From NCBI GenBank assembly GCA_964585385.1, contig CAZPDP010000002.1:189239-253238 (forward strand): 64,000 nt of DNA, given 5' to 3'. The notes beneath the pieces are model-generated. The model saw only the letters and a list, made by a program, of their open reading frames with translations. It had not been told where the DNA came from and did no database searches. This DNA comes from JAGXLC01 sp964585385. GTDB taxonomy: Bacteria > Bacteroidota > Bacteroidia > Bacteroidales > UBA12077. Every line of letters begins with the position of its first letter. Position 1 is the stretch's first letter. This document shows, one piece after another, positions 52,301 through 60,461 of the stretch. Made by a program: the position numbers and the translations under genes.

Positions 52301-54294
52301 AACTTTATATCAATGGTTATACCTGGGGAACCGATGAGATTAGTTTTACTCTTGTTAAGGACGGGGATGTTGTAGTGAATTCCAGGACCTATACAGCAGG
52401 TACTGATTTTGGATCGAACTGGCAAACCTTTGATATCAATGACATCAAACTTACTCCAGGTACCTACTATCTGATGGTAAAAATTGAGGAGAATAATAAT
52501 AGCCTGGGAATTGGATATGATACAGATAATGAGGGTTATTATTACGAAGGAACTCCGGGTAATATTATGATGAACCCTGCTTCAGCAGAAGATGACACCC
52601 CGGGCAACCTGATGTTGAGAATGGTACTGGGTAATGATGCTCCTGAATTTTCACCAGCGATTACTGCCCAGAGTGCTACAGTTGGACTGGATTTTAGTTA
52701 CAACATCTCAGCTATAGATGATAACCAGGATTCGCTTACTTTCATCCTGGAACAGGCACCAAGCTGGGTAAGCCTTGAGAATAAAGATGATGGCAACCGT
52801 GCAGTTGTTTCCGGTACTCCGGGAACCAATGATGAAGGTTCAAACCTGGTCAGAGTAGCTGTATTTGATGCAACGGATACAACACGCTCATCGTTTACCA
52901 TTAATGTTGCTGAAAGTCCGAATCCGGAATTCAAAACAACACCGGTGGTTGTAGCTGAAGAAGGACTGGCTTACCAGTACGTGGCAGTTGGTTACGACCG
53001 TTACGGAGATGATGTAACATTAAGTATGGCACAGACCCCATCATGGCTTAGTTCAAGTGTATCTGCCTCTGGTGATACCCTGACACTCTCAGGTACTCCG
53101 GCTGAAGGTGATGTTGGCGAGCACCATGTCAAGATTAATGTGACTGACGAATATGGAAAAACTGCTCAGCAAGCTTTCACAATTCTCGTTAAAGTCAACA
53201 TTGCACCGGAATTCCTGACTTATCCTACTAAAGATGCTGTTGAAGGAGTAAGTTACAGCTATACAGTCAGAACAAAGGATGAGAATAAGAATGATATCCT
53301 TGCCCTGTCTGTTACCGCACCTGCATGGCTTTCTATTACAGATAACGGAGATGGAACTGGTGTTCTTTCTGGTACGCCGGCAACAGGGGATGTTGGAGAA
53401 AATGATGTAACAGTGACCGTTACAGATAATAAAGGCGCTTCTACTGATCAGGAATTTACAATTGATGTGGAAGCTACTAACAATGCTCCGGCATTCACCA
53501 CAACACCTGATTCTGATCCGGTTGAAGTACAGGCGGGTACATTGTTTGAATATATTGCAATGGTAAGTGATGCGGATGGTGACCCGATAAGCTTTACTTC
53601 CAGTGTTCCTGTATGGATACTGGTAACCAACGAAGGTAAAGGAGAAGCCAAACTGATCGGACAACCAATGCTTGGAGAACTGGGTGACCATAGTGTGGTC
53701 ATTACAGCTACTGATGGAGAGGCTACTGTATCTCAAAGCTTCACTGTGACAGTAATAGATACCACTTCAGCTCCGGTTATCGAGCAAACAGAGCTTGCAG
53801 ATGCATATATTGATGAAAATTACAGTACAAGTATCAAAGCGTCTGATGAGGATGGTGATGACCTGAAGTTTGAGGTGGTTGAAATTCCTGTTTGGTTGAC
53901 CCTTACAGATAATGCCAACGGCACAGCTAAACTTTCAGGTACACCTGCTGGCATAGATGAAGGAGATCATGAAATTCAGTTTGCAGTAAGCGATAATCTT
54001 CACAAAGAGAGCTTCACTCTTACTGTTAATGTGATAGGAGCAGCCCTGAATGTTGGTGGATTTGGAAGAGAGGATCTGACAATTTACCCAAACCCTGCTT
54101 CCGATTACCTGATTCTTGAAAATGCTGCTAATGCAAGAGTTGCAATATTCAATGTGATAGGTGCAAAAGTATTGGAAAAAGACAACCTGGCCAGGGTTGA
54201 GCAACTTGATGTAAGTTCGCTGTTGCCTGGTAAGTATATCATTAAAGTGGTTTCTGAGGAAAATACTTACACCCGTTCATTGCTTATCAAGTAA
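49345..54294 (+). CDS. Large T9SS-secreted surface protein with cleaved-adhesin and Ig-like domains
   Basis: 1649 residues. A signal peptide (1-21, ending GVFAQ) is followed by an adhesin-like beta domain (about 22-240), then an Ig-like domain near 497-595. A cleaved-adhesin/MAM-like domain spans about 597-828 (NFVEDFDVNTSPYTDNEGWN ... WLVSPAIQLPD ... FWLDYVDVKA). Five putative Ig (He_PIG-like) repeats run from about 1100 to 1565, each with PxWLxxxx...LSGTP. The C-terminal T9SS type A sorting domain (about 1577-1649) reads LTIYPNPASDYLILENA ... LLPGKYIIKVVSE. It should be exported by the Por system and attached to the cell surface. Confidence 0.88.
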   Translation: MKKIVILLILQFFLLQGVFAQSGTSWYSQDFTALIGQVLTNYQDGRAVWDTTESENSTYNWYIVNGTYNGDDGTSNTDYFRIDPDPNTDNEQNAKIMARVDLPKEADVTGVPVGFYLVFDWWSDQGNLGGGTDPDLDPDASITVELRFHDGASWGSWTEVWSEDDQSLLEETTISGPYGGFDWDRYNDYAEGWYTTELDFSSMVDEDDSVAVRFTYSGINADEFFMDNFDIRYMALDDWEQEVRVEPNYRRIPRLMAEDMNMEFKATITKNTTANFDDSENDEIKLYIDGSYSAYADMLESDFTTENTVTYTFDNLIIDFPLENDNAYRYQVRNEIPGSWSSLEYIDIDADEYQRDNNTASGDYLSGDVSSPGVGVLYHFINAEHWDGISVNFNTSGYDFNYDLLKVSGPDATSGDLVYSSGNFTTAANVTDNFAMDEQMLLEAGYYIVMVNQLTTNDIEIDQDDQNFGFYYRGDESSLTKVENTGFPHIRMRIQPNRTPSFVSVDAEHTISVGQQFSYTVEVEDADFDDIGYRRIDPTQQWLVADWLTITANPDTTFTLSGAPDEAASFTFDMRIGDLEGDSTTQTFTIDVIDPYMTNFVEDFDVNTSPYTDNEGWNTIDDAQGTGSSTHWNYTYEFDGWADDEFKGDSYVAEMFGEAGVAQEEWLVSPAIQLPDLSASTDSVIHLEFAWRMNWKYFVGPALGNENDGYDVGDVTVYITTDGGSSWTQVWKEDDSTSVLSTTVNDDNGTTADDEFYDDTPLDPDDWPGYKEGIYEYSQYKYFLSRINMNSYAGQTVWVAFKYESTNSQKSQNADFWLDYVDVKAIEPGVKLEAIPINTTAYTKIPLSQLQPITVQADVANLKLKDITGGTVTATYVDPNSQTVYNESSSFSVDGEDTTSVVYGTTFTPMTTGYYDFTVDAEFIDDDNTTYTANKTESNIFEITSATNGEYAKDNSSYSSRIFPETGDYLGMKFDIHENDNLRQIKLYINGYTWGTDEISFTLVKDGDVVVNSRTYTAGTDFGSNWQTFDINDIKLTPGTYYLMVKIEENNNSLGIGYDTDNEGYYYEGTPGNIMMNPASAEDDTPGNLMLRMVLGNDAPEFSPAITAQSATVGLDFSYNISAIDDNQDSLTFILEQAPSWVSLENKDDGNRAVVSGTPGTNDEGSNLVRVAVFDATDTTRSSFTINVAESPNPEFKTTPVVVAEEGLAYQYVAVGYDRYGDDVTLSMAQTPSWLSSSVSASGDTLTLSGTPAEGDVGEHHVKINVTDEYGKTAQQAFTILVKVNIAPEFLTYPTKDAVEGVSYSYTVRTKDENKNDILALSVTAPAWLSITDNGDGTGVLSGTPATGDVGENDVTVTVTDNKGASTDQEFTIDVEATNNAPAFTTTPDSDPVEVQAGTLFEYIAMVSDADGDPISFTSSVPVWILVTNEGKGEAKLIGQPMLGELGDHSVVITATDGEATVSQSFTVTVIDTTSAPVIEQTELADAYIDENYSTSIKASDEDGDDLKFEVVEIPVWLTLTDNANGTAKLSGTPAGIDEGDHEIQFAVSDNLHKESFTLTVNVIGAALNVGGFGREDLTIYPNPASDYLILENAANARVAIFNVIGAKVLEKDNLARVEQLDVSSLLPGKYIIKVVSEENTYTRSLLIK

Positions 54295-54306
54295 TTGAAA
54301 TTTTTC

Positions 54307-54332
54307 GGAGTGGCTGCCAGCGCGGCCACTCC
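54307..54332 (+). other. Intercistronic hairpin after the T9SS gene
   Basis: GGAGTGGC/GCCACTCC stem (8 bp), followed only by a short TT and no T-run. It lies 13 bp after the stop codon and 30 bp before the beta-barrel gene, so it could attenuate or protect the mRNA. Confidence 0.6.
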
Positions 54333-54361
54333 TTCTCGTATAAATTATAAAACTGGACAGA

Positions 54362-55057
54362 ATGAAACGATTACAAATACTTTGGTTGGCAATATTATCT
54401 GTATTTATGTTTCTTGCACCACTTAATAAATCCACGGCACAGGATATCTTTGCAGGTGCTAAAGCAGGACTCAATTACAGCTCAATAGCGCTGAATTATT
54501 TTGAAGTATATGATTACCGGATGGGAAATAGTGCAGGACTGTTTGCTGAATACCAGTCTGATGATCTGCCTTTTAATGTCGGTGTTGAGGTGCATTATAT
54601 GATATTCGGCTCCAATAATATTGAGCCTACACTGATTTATAATCTCAATTCACCGATTTTCAATACACCGATAGAAAACAGTCATTTCTATTTTAACAGT
54701 TTCGAAGTGCCCTTGCTGATAAAGTTTAAATTGCCTTTCATGGAAGGTATCAATCCCCAGTTTTATTTGGGTGGCATGTACAGCTATATTTATTCAGCAT
54801 ACAACAGGAATATATTCGAGGATGACAAAAGCAGTGATGCTGAAATAACCGAACGAATTAAAGCTAATGATTACGGCGCTTTGGCAGGTATAGGCGGAGC
54901 TATTGATATAGGTGATTTCTCAATAACCTACGATGCAAGGTACAGGATGGGATTCAGAAACATTAATAATGTGGTTAATTACACTGAATTTACCGCTCAT
55001 TCTCTCCAGTTTATGGTAGGAATGGGCTACAGCTTTGGATTTGGTTCCGGTGATTAA
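54362..55057 (+). CDS. Outer-membrane beta-barrel protein (PorT-like family)
   Basis: 231 residues with a signal peptide (1-28, ending NKSTAQ). Alternating strands follow: IFAGAKAGLNYSSIAL, NSAGLFAEYQSDDLPFNVGV, FEVPLLIKFKLPF, PQFYLGGMYSYIY, AGIGGAIDIGDFSITYDARY, ending LQFMVGMGYSFGFGSG. This is the PorT-like/outer membrane beta-barrel pattern of Bacteroidota. It lies 68 bp after the T9SS cargo gene and 27 bp before the next lipoprotein, implying one operon. Confidence 0.82.
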   Translation: MKRLQILWLAILSVFMFLAPLNKSTAQDIFAGAKAGLNYSSIALNYFEVYDYRMGNSAGLFAEYQSDDLPFNVGVEVHYMIFGSNNIEPTLIYNLNSPIFNTPIENSHFYFNSFEVPLLIKFKLPFMEGINPQFYLGGMYSYIYSAYNRNIFEDDKSSDAEITERIKANDYGALAGIGGAIDIGDFSITYDARYRMGFRNINNVVNYTEFTAHSLQFMVGMGYSFGFGSGD

Positions 55058-55083
55058 ATCATTCAACATTAAATCATGGTATT

Positions 55084-56163
55084 ATGAAATATCAACGCAT
55101 ATTAGCTATTTTCTTTATTCTTTTCTTTTTTACTCATTGTGAGAAAGATAAAAATCAATACGGTTATATCAGTGGGGTGTTGACCGGACCGGAGGGTGTT
55201 ATTGCTGAGGTTATTGTACAGGTAGTCAAAAACCAGGGAATTGTTAAGGAAACAGTTACAGATGAAAACGGGGCTTTTAATATCAAAATAGCTCCCGGAG
55301 TTTATACTCTGAAAATCAGCATTGAGGGTTATGAAGATATCTCAGAAACTGTAACGGTTAAACTGGATGAGGATTTGATTTTGAATGTGGATCTCAATGA
55401 AATTACCAAAGTTATGGGTGTTTTGACGGATACTTATACTTCATGGCCGCTTTCAAATGCCACAATCGCTATTATGTCAACCGATCTGACGTCAACTGTT
55501 GCTACTACCACTACAGGCAATGAAGGAAGATTCAGTTTTGGAAACATTCCTGACGGGAATTATCAGCTCTACTATTACAACAGTATTGAAGTCAAATACA
55601 TGCCTGTTAAAATTGAAGGTGAGACAAAGCTTAGTCTGAACCTGGTTGGTTTAGATTATTCTGAATTAACTGAAGATGAAATCAATGAGTATTTTTCCGA
55701 ATTACTCAGTCAGAGCTTACTTAATTATTGCAATGTTGGTAATACTTCTGTGGACTATTTTTACATGGATGAATTTGCAATAAACGGAAAAGTAAACGTA
55801 TCAGGTAATAATAATGGATATGCTGATTTTACTAATATTACATTTTTTCTTTTTAGAAATGGAGATAATGATTTAATAGTCGACCTGGGGAGTTCTATAG
55901 GAAGCTACAGCTACTTACAACGGTATAAGATATGGGTTGATTTTAACAGAGATGGCGATTTCTCAGATTCAAATGAACTTATATTGTCAGAAAGTAATTA
56001 TACCCCAGGTTCTTACAATCATATCATTGATATAGGGGATTCCATTTTACCAATTTATACCACAATGCGTATTGCGGTTGATTATTATTATTCATCATCT
56101 CCCCAACCCTGTAATTACCTTCAATACGGAGAATTCGAAGATTATGGTGTGTTGATTCTTTAA
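55084..56163 (+). CDS. Lipoprotein with carboxypeptidase-like repeats and GEVED-type C-terminal domain
   Basis: 359 residues. A lipoprotein signal peptide ends FFTHC (Cys about residue 19). Two carboxypeptidase-regulatory-like beta-sandwiches occupy about 28-110 (YISGVLTGPEGVIAEVIVQV) and 112-190 (MGVLTDTYTSWPLSNATIAI). The C-terminal region (about 210-359) ends with RYKIWVDFNRDGDFSDSNEL and LQYGEFEDYGV, a GEVED-type adhesion domain. It is the last gene of the surface cluster, followed by a strong terminator. Confidence 0.8.
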   Translation: MKYQRILAIFFILFFFTHCEKDKNQYGYISGVLTGPEGVIAEVIVQVVKNQGIVKETVTDENGAFNIKIAPGVYTLKISIEGYEDISETVTVKLDEDLILNVDLNEITKVMGVLTDTYTSWPLSNATIAIMSTDLTSTVATTTTGNEGRFSFGNIPDGNYQLYYYNSIEVKYMPVKIEGETKLSLNLVGLDYSELTEDEINEYFSELLSQSLLNYCNVGNTSVDYFYMDEFAINGKVNVSGNNNGYADFTNITFFLFRNGDNDLIVDLGSSIGSYSYLQRYKIWVDFNRDGDFSDSNELILSESNYTPGSYNHIIDIGDSILPIYTTMRIAVDYYYSSSPQPCNYLQYGEFEDYGVLIL

Positions 56164-56186
56164 TTAAATGATTAGAAAAAAATCTT

Positions 56187-56218
56187 AAGAGGCTTTGGGT
56201 TATTCCCAATAGCCTCTT
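56187..56218. terminator. Bidirectional terminator
   Basis: AAGAGGCTTTGGG and CCCAATAGCCTCTT form a long stem with loop TTATT, followed by T-runs; it lies between the convergent lipoprotein gene and the PG0541-like gene. Confidence 0.85.
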
Positions 56219-56220
56219 TT

Positions 56221-56526
56221 TCATTCATAGAAATAATCATCCAGCGTCCACATGCAGGCTGTTACCAGCTCGTTATCATTGTAAGCTTCTTTGTTAAAGT
56301 CTTTTATTACTTGCATGATTTCCTTTGCCCGGTCGTCGTCACTGAATTGCATGAAGATGGATGAGTTGTGGCTGGGCCATACAGCAGTATTCAAACGAGG
56401 ATCCCCTTTGACATTTTTAGCCGGTACCTGCTCAATAATCTGGTAATCCTTTATTTCGTTTTCTTCCAGCATATGAATAAGCGGTTCGCGAACGCTGACG
56501 TTGCATGTTATGTAGAGCATTTTCAT
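56221..56526 (-). CDS. PG0541-like transporter-associated protein
   Basis: 101 residues. MKMLYITCNVSVREPLIHML, KDYQIIEQVPA, DPRLNTAVWPSHNS and a C-terminal AYNDNELVTACMWTLDDYF suggest a small ferredoxin-fold, P-II-like protein. From memory it resembles the P. gingivalis PG0541 product, which is encoded beside an RND efflux operon. Here it lies at the 3' end of the RND operon, separated from it only by the four-helix-bundle cassette, which supports the match. A role in regulating the pump is inferred. Confidence 0.7.
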   Translation of the reverse strand: MKMLYITCNVSVREPLIHMLEENEIKDYQIIEQVPAKNVKGDPRLNTAVWPSHNSSIFMQFSDDDRAKEIMQVIKDFNKEAYNDNELVTACMWTLDDYFYE

Positions 56527-56566
56527 AGTGCTTCTTGTTTATGGTTATTATTTCTATATAAGTTTT

Positions 56567-56606
56567 GGAATATTCGGAATAATGGAATGTTGGAATTTTG
56601 GAATAT
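56567..56606. repeat. GGAAT-rich repeat, left flank of the four-helix-bundle cassette
   Basis: Five GGAAT pentamers with 3-5 bp spacing. ATGGAATGTTGGAAT at 56582-56596 is the exact inverse of 57268-57282 on the other side of the four-helix-bundle gene. Confidence 0.65.
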
Positions 56607-56613
56607 GATATCA

Positions 56614-57021
56614 CTAAAATTCATCATTCCAGTTGTTTTGTTTCATTTTAGATTGTAACCTGCTTATTAATTTTATTAGTTGGTTTTCTATCATAAATTG
56701 AAGTTCGTCCATTTTTTCAAACTCATGTTCAGAAATTAATTTAACATTTTTTAAAGTAAGAATGCATGAATGAAATTCTCCACAGGAAGCCAGACTTACA
56801 TTTAAGAAATACAAATATTCTTTTAAGCTTTTTCTGCAATACCCCTCAGCTATATTTCTGGAGATGCTGTGACAAGCATCTAGTGTGTTGGAAACAACCT
56901 TTTTTAGTTCAAAAGGCGCTTCAGAAATTAAGTCATTTGATAGAATGAATAAATCAACAGCATTCTGCCAAACTCTTAATTTCTTAAATCCCCGGTTCAC
57001 ATTTTTCCTGATCTCACTCAT
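56614..57021 (-). CDS. Four-helix-bundle protein (23S rRNA intervening-sequence family)
   Basis: 135 residues from ATG 57021, preferred to 57078 because the family starts just before FKKLRVWQNAVDLFILSNDL. SNTLDACHSISRNIAEGYCR and a helix with SLASCGEFHSCILTL are typical. The family was first named for an ORF in 23S rRNA intervening sequences and is scattered through Bacteroidota. Function unknown. It interrupts the RND operon and is framed by inverted ATTCC-rich repeats. Confidence 0.85.
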   Translation of the reverse strand: MSEIRKNVNRGFKKLRVWQNAVDLFILSNDLISEAPFELKKVVSNTLDACHSISRNIAEGYCRKSLKEYLYFLNVSLASCGEFHSCILTLKNVKLISEHEFEKMDELQFMIENQLIKLISRLQSKMKQNNWNDEF

Positions 57022-57229
57022 AAATGAATTGAAATTTATCATTAAATTAAACAAACCCAATAAATAAAAATCCTCCAAAACTACGATTTTAGCATTTGAA
57101 CCCCAAAACCAATCAACCCATTATTCCATCTCCTCCGGCTTTTTTTTCACATCTAATTCCAAACCCTGATTCTCCACAACCTTCCATCATTCCAAACTTC
57201 CGTCTTGTTCTTCTTCCCTAATTCTAAAC

Positions 57230-57314
57230 TCCTAATTCTACATTCATAATTCCTGACTTACCCCATTATTCCAACATTCCATCCTTCCTAACCTTGCCCT
57301 TCATTCCTAATTCC
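57230..57314. repeat. ATTCC-rich repeat, right flank of the four-helix-bundle cassette
   Basis: Dense ATTCC/ATTCT words with short spacers, including ATTCCAACATTCCAT at 57268-57282, the inverse of 56582-56596. It fills the gap to the RND pump gene. Confidence 0.6.
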
Positions 57315-57325
57315 GGACACTTTCG

Positions 57326-60300
57326 TCAAGCCTCGTTTTTCGCTGTTTTCATGTGAAAGACCGTATATATTGTCGGAACAATGATAAGTGTTACTACGGT
57401 TGAAATCAGAAGGCCTCCAATGATGGTTACGCCCAGCGGACTGTACATTTCCCGTCCCATGCCCTGGCTTAAGGCCATAGGCAGCATTCCCAGCATGGTG
57501 GTGAAAGAGGTCATCAGGACCGGGCGCATCCTGGAACGGCCGCCTTCTTTCACAGCTTCATATAGCGAATAACCTCTTTTTCTCAGCAGTTTGGTGTAAT
57601 CCACCAGCACAATTCCATTATTGACTACAATACCCATCAGCATGATGACACCGATAAAGGTTGTTACGCTGAGTGTTAGTCCTGTGGCAAAGAAAGCCCA
57701 GATAATACCCACGAATGTGAAGGGAATGGCAAACATGATGATGAGGGGGTCTTTAAACGATTCGAATTGTGCTGCCATAACCATGTAGACAAGAATAATG
57801 CCTATAGCCAGGATAAGGTACAGGTCTTTGAAGGATTCGCTTTGTTCGGTGAGCTGACCGGCCAGTTTCACATCCACTCCAGTGGGAATGTCTATGCCGT
57901 CAATTTTTGCCTGTACCAGGCTGGCTGCTCTTCCCAGCGAGATGTCTTTCAGGTTGGACATGACTTTTACGATTCTTTGCTGCGAATTCCGCTTTATTTG
58001 TTGCGGACCTGTTCCCTGCCTGATTTCAGCAAATGAACTTAAGGGTATTTGTTCGCCTTTCAGGTTGGTTACCATAAGGCTCTCAAGCGCTTCAATCCGG
58101 TTTCTGAATTCAGGGGCATACCGCATGTTTATTTGATATTCCTCCCCTTCCTGTGATAGTTCTCCGGCATCTGCACCATAAATGCTGCTTCGGATTTGTT
58201 TCCCTATCATAGCAGTATTCAGGGCAAGCGCCGCAGCTTTATCTTTGTCAATGTGAATTTGAATTTCCACCTTTCCTTCATCAATGGTGGTTTCCAGGTC
58301 TGAGAGTCCTTTAATTTCACTGACTTGGCTATGAATTTTCCGAGCAACCTGGTTTAACTCATCAAAATCACTGCCTGTAATTTCAATTTCAATAGGTTTT
58401 ACGTTGCCGGTTATGGCATCGGACAGGATGCTCCCCGCTGTAATCTGAAAGCTTTCAATTTCCGGTATTTTCCTTATCTCATCTCTCAGAGCGGTACCAA
58501 CCTCTTTTGCACTTCTTTTCCTGTTGGAGGGCAGTTTTAGGTGAGCCAGTATTGTGGCCACATTTTTTCCTTCTTCAAAACCTACAGACGTCATCGTTCC
58601 ACCTTCAGTCTGACCGCTAATTGAGGCCAGTGTACCAGGAACCAGCTCGGGAACCTCTGCCCGTACCACATCCATCACTTTCTGAGCGGCCTTATCCGTT
58701 TTTTCAGCACTGGAACCTACTTCTGTTTCAATAACAATGGCTATGTCTCCGGCATCAAATTCAGGGATATAGTCTGTGCCCAGTCTTTCCCCAAAAAATA
58801 AGGTAATACCGAACACCACCAGGGCTGTTATAAGTGTGAAGGCCTTGTGATGGATAGACCAGTTCAGGCTTTTACTGTACAGACCTTCAATACGCTTGAA
58901 TATTTTTTCGCTCCAATGGTAGAATGTGTTTTTTCTCTGGTTGTCTTTTCTTTTTCTAATTCCTTTCAGGAGGTTTGAGGCTGCTGTCGGTGTAAGAGAA
59001 AGCGCAGTAACCAGAGAGGCTATCATGGTAACAGAAGTTAATACGGCAAGTTGTTTAAATAATAAACCGACCACTCCTCCCACAAATATCATAGGAATAA
59101 ATACCATCAGAGTGGTTGCCGTGGATGCTGTGATGGCCATTCCCATCTCGCTTGTTCCAAAAATAGCCGCTTGCCTGGGACGTGCTCCCTTTTCGATGTG
59201 CTGAACAATGTTCTCCAGTACCACGATGGCGTTGTCTACTACCATACCAATGGCAATGACCAGCGCCATTAGCGAAAAGATGTTGATGGTGTAGCCCCCG
59301 GCATACATTACAATAAATGCGATTATCAGTGAAAAGGGGATGGTCAGGAATACGATGAGGCTGTTGCGCCATTCCCGGAGGAACAGAAATACGACAATGG
59401 CAACAAAGAGCAAAGCCCACCAGAGGGTTTCCGAAAGATTCCCGATGGATTGAATAACCAGCTCATCCGTATTCATGATTTCGAAAATCTTTACATCGTC
59501 AGGGAGTTCTTTTTCCAGATCACGTATCTTATCCCGTACAGAGGAAGCAACATTAACAGTGTTAACTCCCGTCTGTTTTTGGATCATCATGGCTACACCA
59601 CGTCCCTCTTTGTTTCTGGCGTATTCATCTTTATCTTTGAAACCATCGACTACCCGTGCAATATCCTTTAATTTAATGATTCGGCCATAGAAATTTACAA
59701 GGGCAATGTTCCGAATATCTTCTATATCGGAGAATTTTGCGGGTACTTTAACAGAGAAATCGTTCGGGCCGACTTTAATATTGCCACCCGGAATATTAAT
59801 ATTTTCAGCTTTCAGGATAGTACTTACCTGGTCAATAGCCAGGTTGTAGGCATTGAGTTTTTTAGGATCAACCTGTATTTTTATTTCCCGTTCGGGTTGA
59901 CCTACATAAATAACCGAACCAACCCCGTCTATTTTTTTTACCGGTCCTGCAATATCCTCTTTGATGATTTTGTTGATTCCCGCATAATTTTCATCGGCCG
60001 TTACACCATAGACCAAAACAGGAAACATGGATGAGTTTACCTTGTATATGACCGGCGCTTCGGCATCGTCCGGCAATTCCCGCTTAACCAACTCAATCAG
60101 GTCCCGGGCATTATTGGAGGCTTCTGATATATCGGCTCCCCAGCTAAATTGCAGGGAAATGAAAGATACGTTTTCTTTAGACTTGGATGTGATCTCCTTC
60201 AATTCTTCCGTTCCTGCAAGTATCTCCTCAAGAGGCTTGGTAACCTGCTCTTCCACTTCACCGGCAGAAGCTCCCGGGTAAACTGTCATCACTGTAAGGG

Positions 60301-60430
60301 TGGGCAATTCCATTTTCGGCATGATATCCAGCGGAAGCCTGTATAGAGAGACCAGGCCGAACAACAGGATTGCCATAAAAGCCATAGTTGTTGCCACTGG
60401 TCGGTTAACTGCTATTTTGGGTAGTCTCAT
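57326..60430 (-). CDS. RND efflux transporter permease
   Basis: 1034 residues, the usual size. The start MRLPKIAVNRPVATTMAFMA, then LPLDIMPKMELPTLTV and YPGASAGEVEEQVTKPLEE are hallmarks of the hydrophobe/amphiphile RND family. Twelve membrane helices are arranged in two halves (1 + 5, 1 + 5) around large periplasmic loops; the proton-relay Asp region is in ALVIAIGMVVDNAIVVLENI. It pumps drugs or other amphiphiles with the adaptor and TolC proteins encoded upstream. It is the fourth gene of the tetR operon. Confidence 0.93.
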   Translation of the reverse strand: MRLPKIAVNRPVATTMAFMAILLFGLVSLYRLPLDIMPKMELPTLTVMTVYPGASAGEVEEQVTKPLEEILAGTEELKEITSKSKENVSFISLQFSWGADISEASNNARDLIELVKRELPDDAEAPVIYKVNSSMFPVLVYGVTADENYAGINKIIKEDIAGPVKKIDGVGSVIYVGQPEREIKIQVDPKKLNAYNLAIDQVSTILKAENINIPGGNIKVGPNDFSVKVPAKFSDIEDIRNIALVNFYGRIIKLKDIARVVDGFKDKDEYARNKEGRGVAMMIQKQTGVNTVNVASSVRDKIRDLEKELPDDVKIFEIMNTDELVIQSIGNLSETLWWALLFVAIVVFLFLREWRNSLIVFLTIPFSLIIAFIVMYAGGYTINIFSLMALVIAIGMVVDNAIVVLENIVQHIEKGARPRQAAIFGTSEMGMAITASTATTLMVFIPMIFVGGVVGLLFKQLAVLTSVTMIASLVTALSLTPTAASNLLKGIRKRKDNQRKNTFYHWSEKIFKRIEGLYSKSLNWSIHHKAFTLITALVVFGITLFFGERLGTDYIPEFDAGDIAIVIETEVGSSAEKTDKAAQKVMDVVRAEVPELVPGTLASISGQTEGGTMTSVGFEEGKNVATILAHLKLPSNRKRSAKEVGTALRDEIRKIPEIESFQITAGSILSDAITGNVKPIEIEITGSDFDELNQVARKIHSQVSEIKGLSDLETTIDEGKVEIQIHIDKDKAAALALNTAMIGKQIRSSIYGADAGELSQEGEEYQINMRYAPEFRNRIEALESLMVTNLKGEQIPLSSFAEIRQGTGPQQIKRNSQQRIVKVMSNLKDISLGRAASLVQAKIDGIDIPTGVDVKLAGQLTEQSESFKDLYLILAIGIILVYMVMAAQFESFKDPLIIMFAIPFTFVGIIWAFFATGLTLSVTTFIGVIMLMGIVVNNGIVLVDYTKLLRKRGYSLYEAVKEGGRSRMRPVLMTSFTTMLGMLPMALSQGMGREMYSPLGVTIIGGLLISTVVTLIIVPTIYTVFHMKTAKNEA

Positions 60431-60461
60431 AATGCTTTTTTCTTGCTGTTTGAGAATTGGT

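Noticed and set aside
53089..53736. 215-codon minus-strand frame inside the T9SS gene
   Set aside because: It is antisense to regular Ig repeats, is rich in Ser, Cys and Ile from reversed codons, and has no family features.
56614..57021. Ribosomal protein S23
   Set aside because: That label comes from an ORF in a 23S rRNA intervening sequence; the family is not a ribosomal component and no rRNA is present here.
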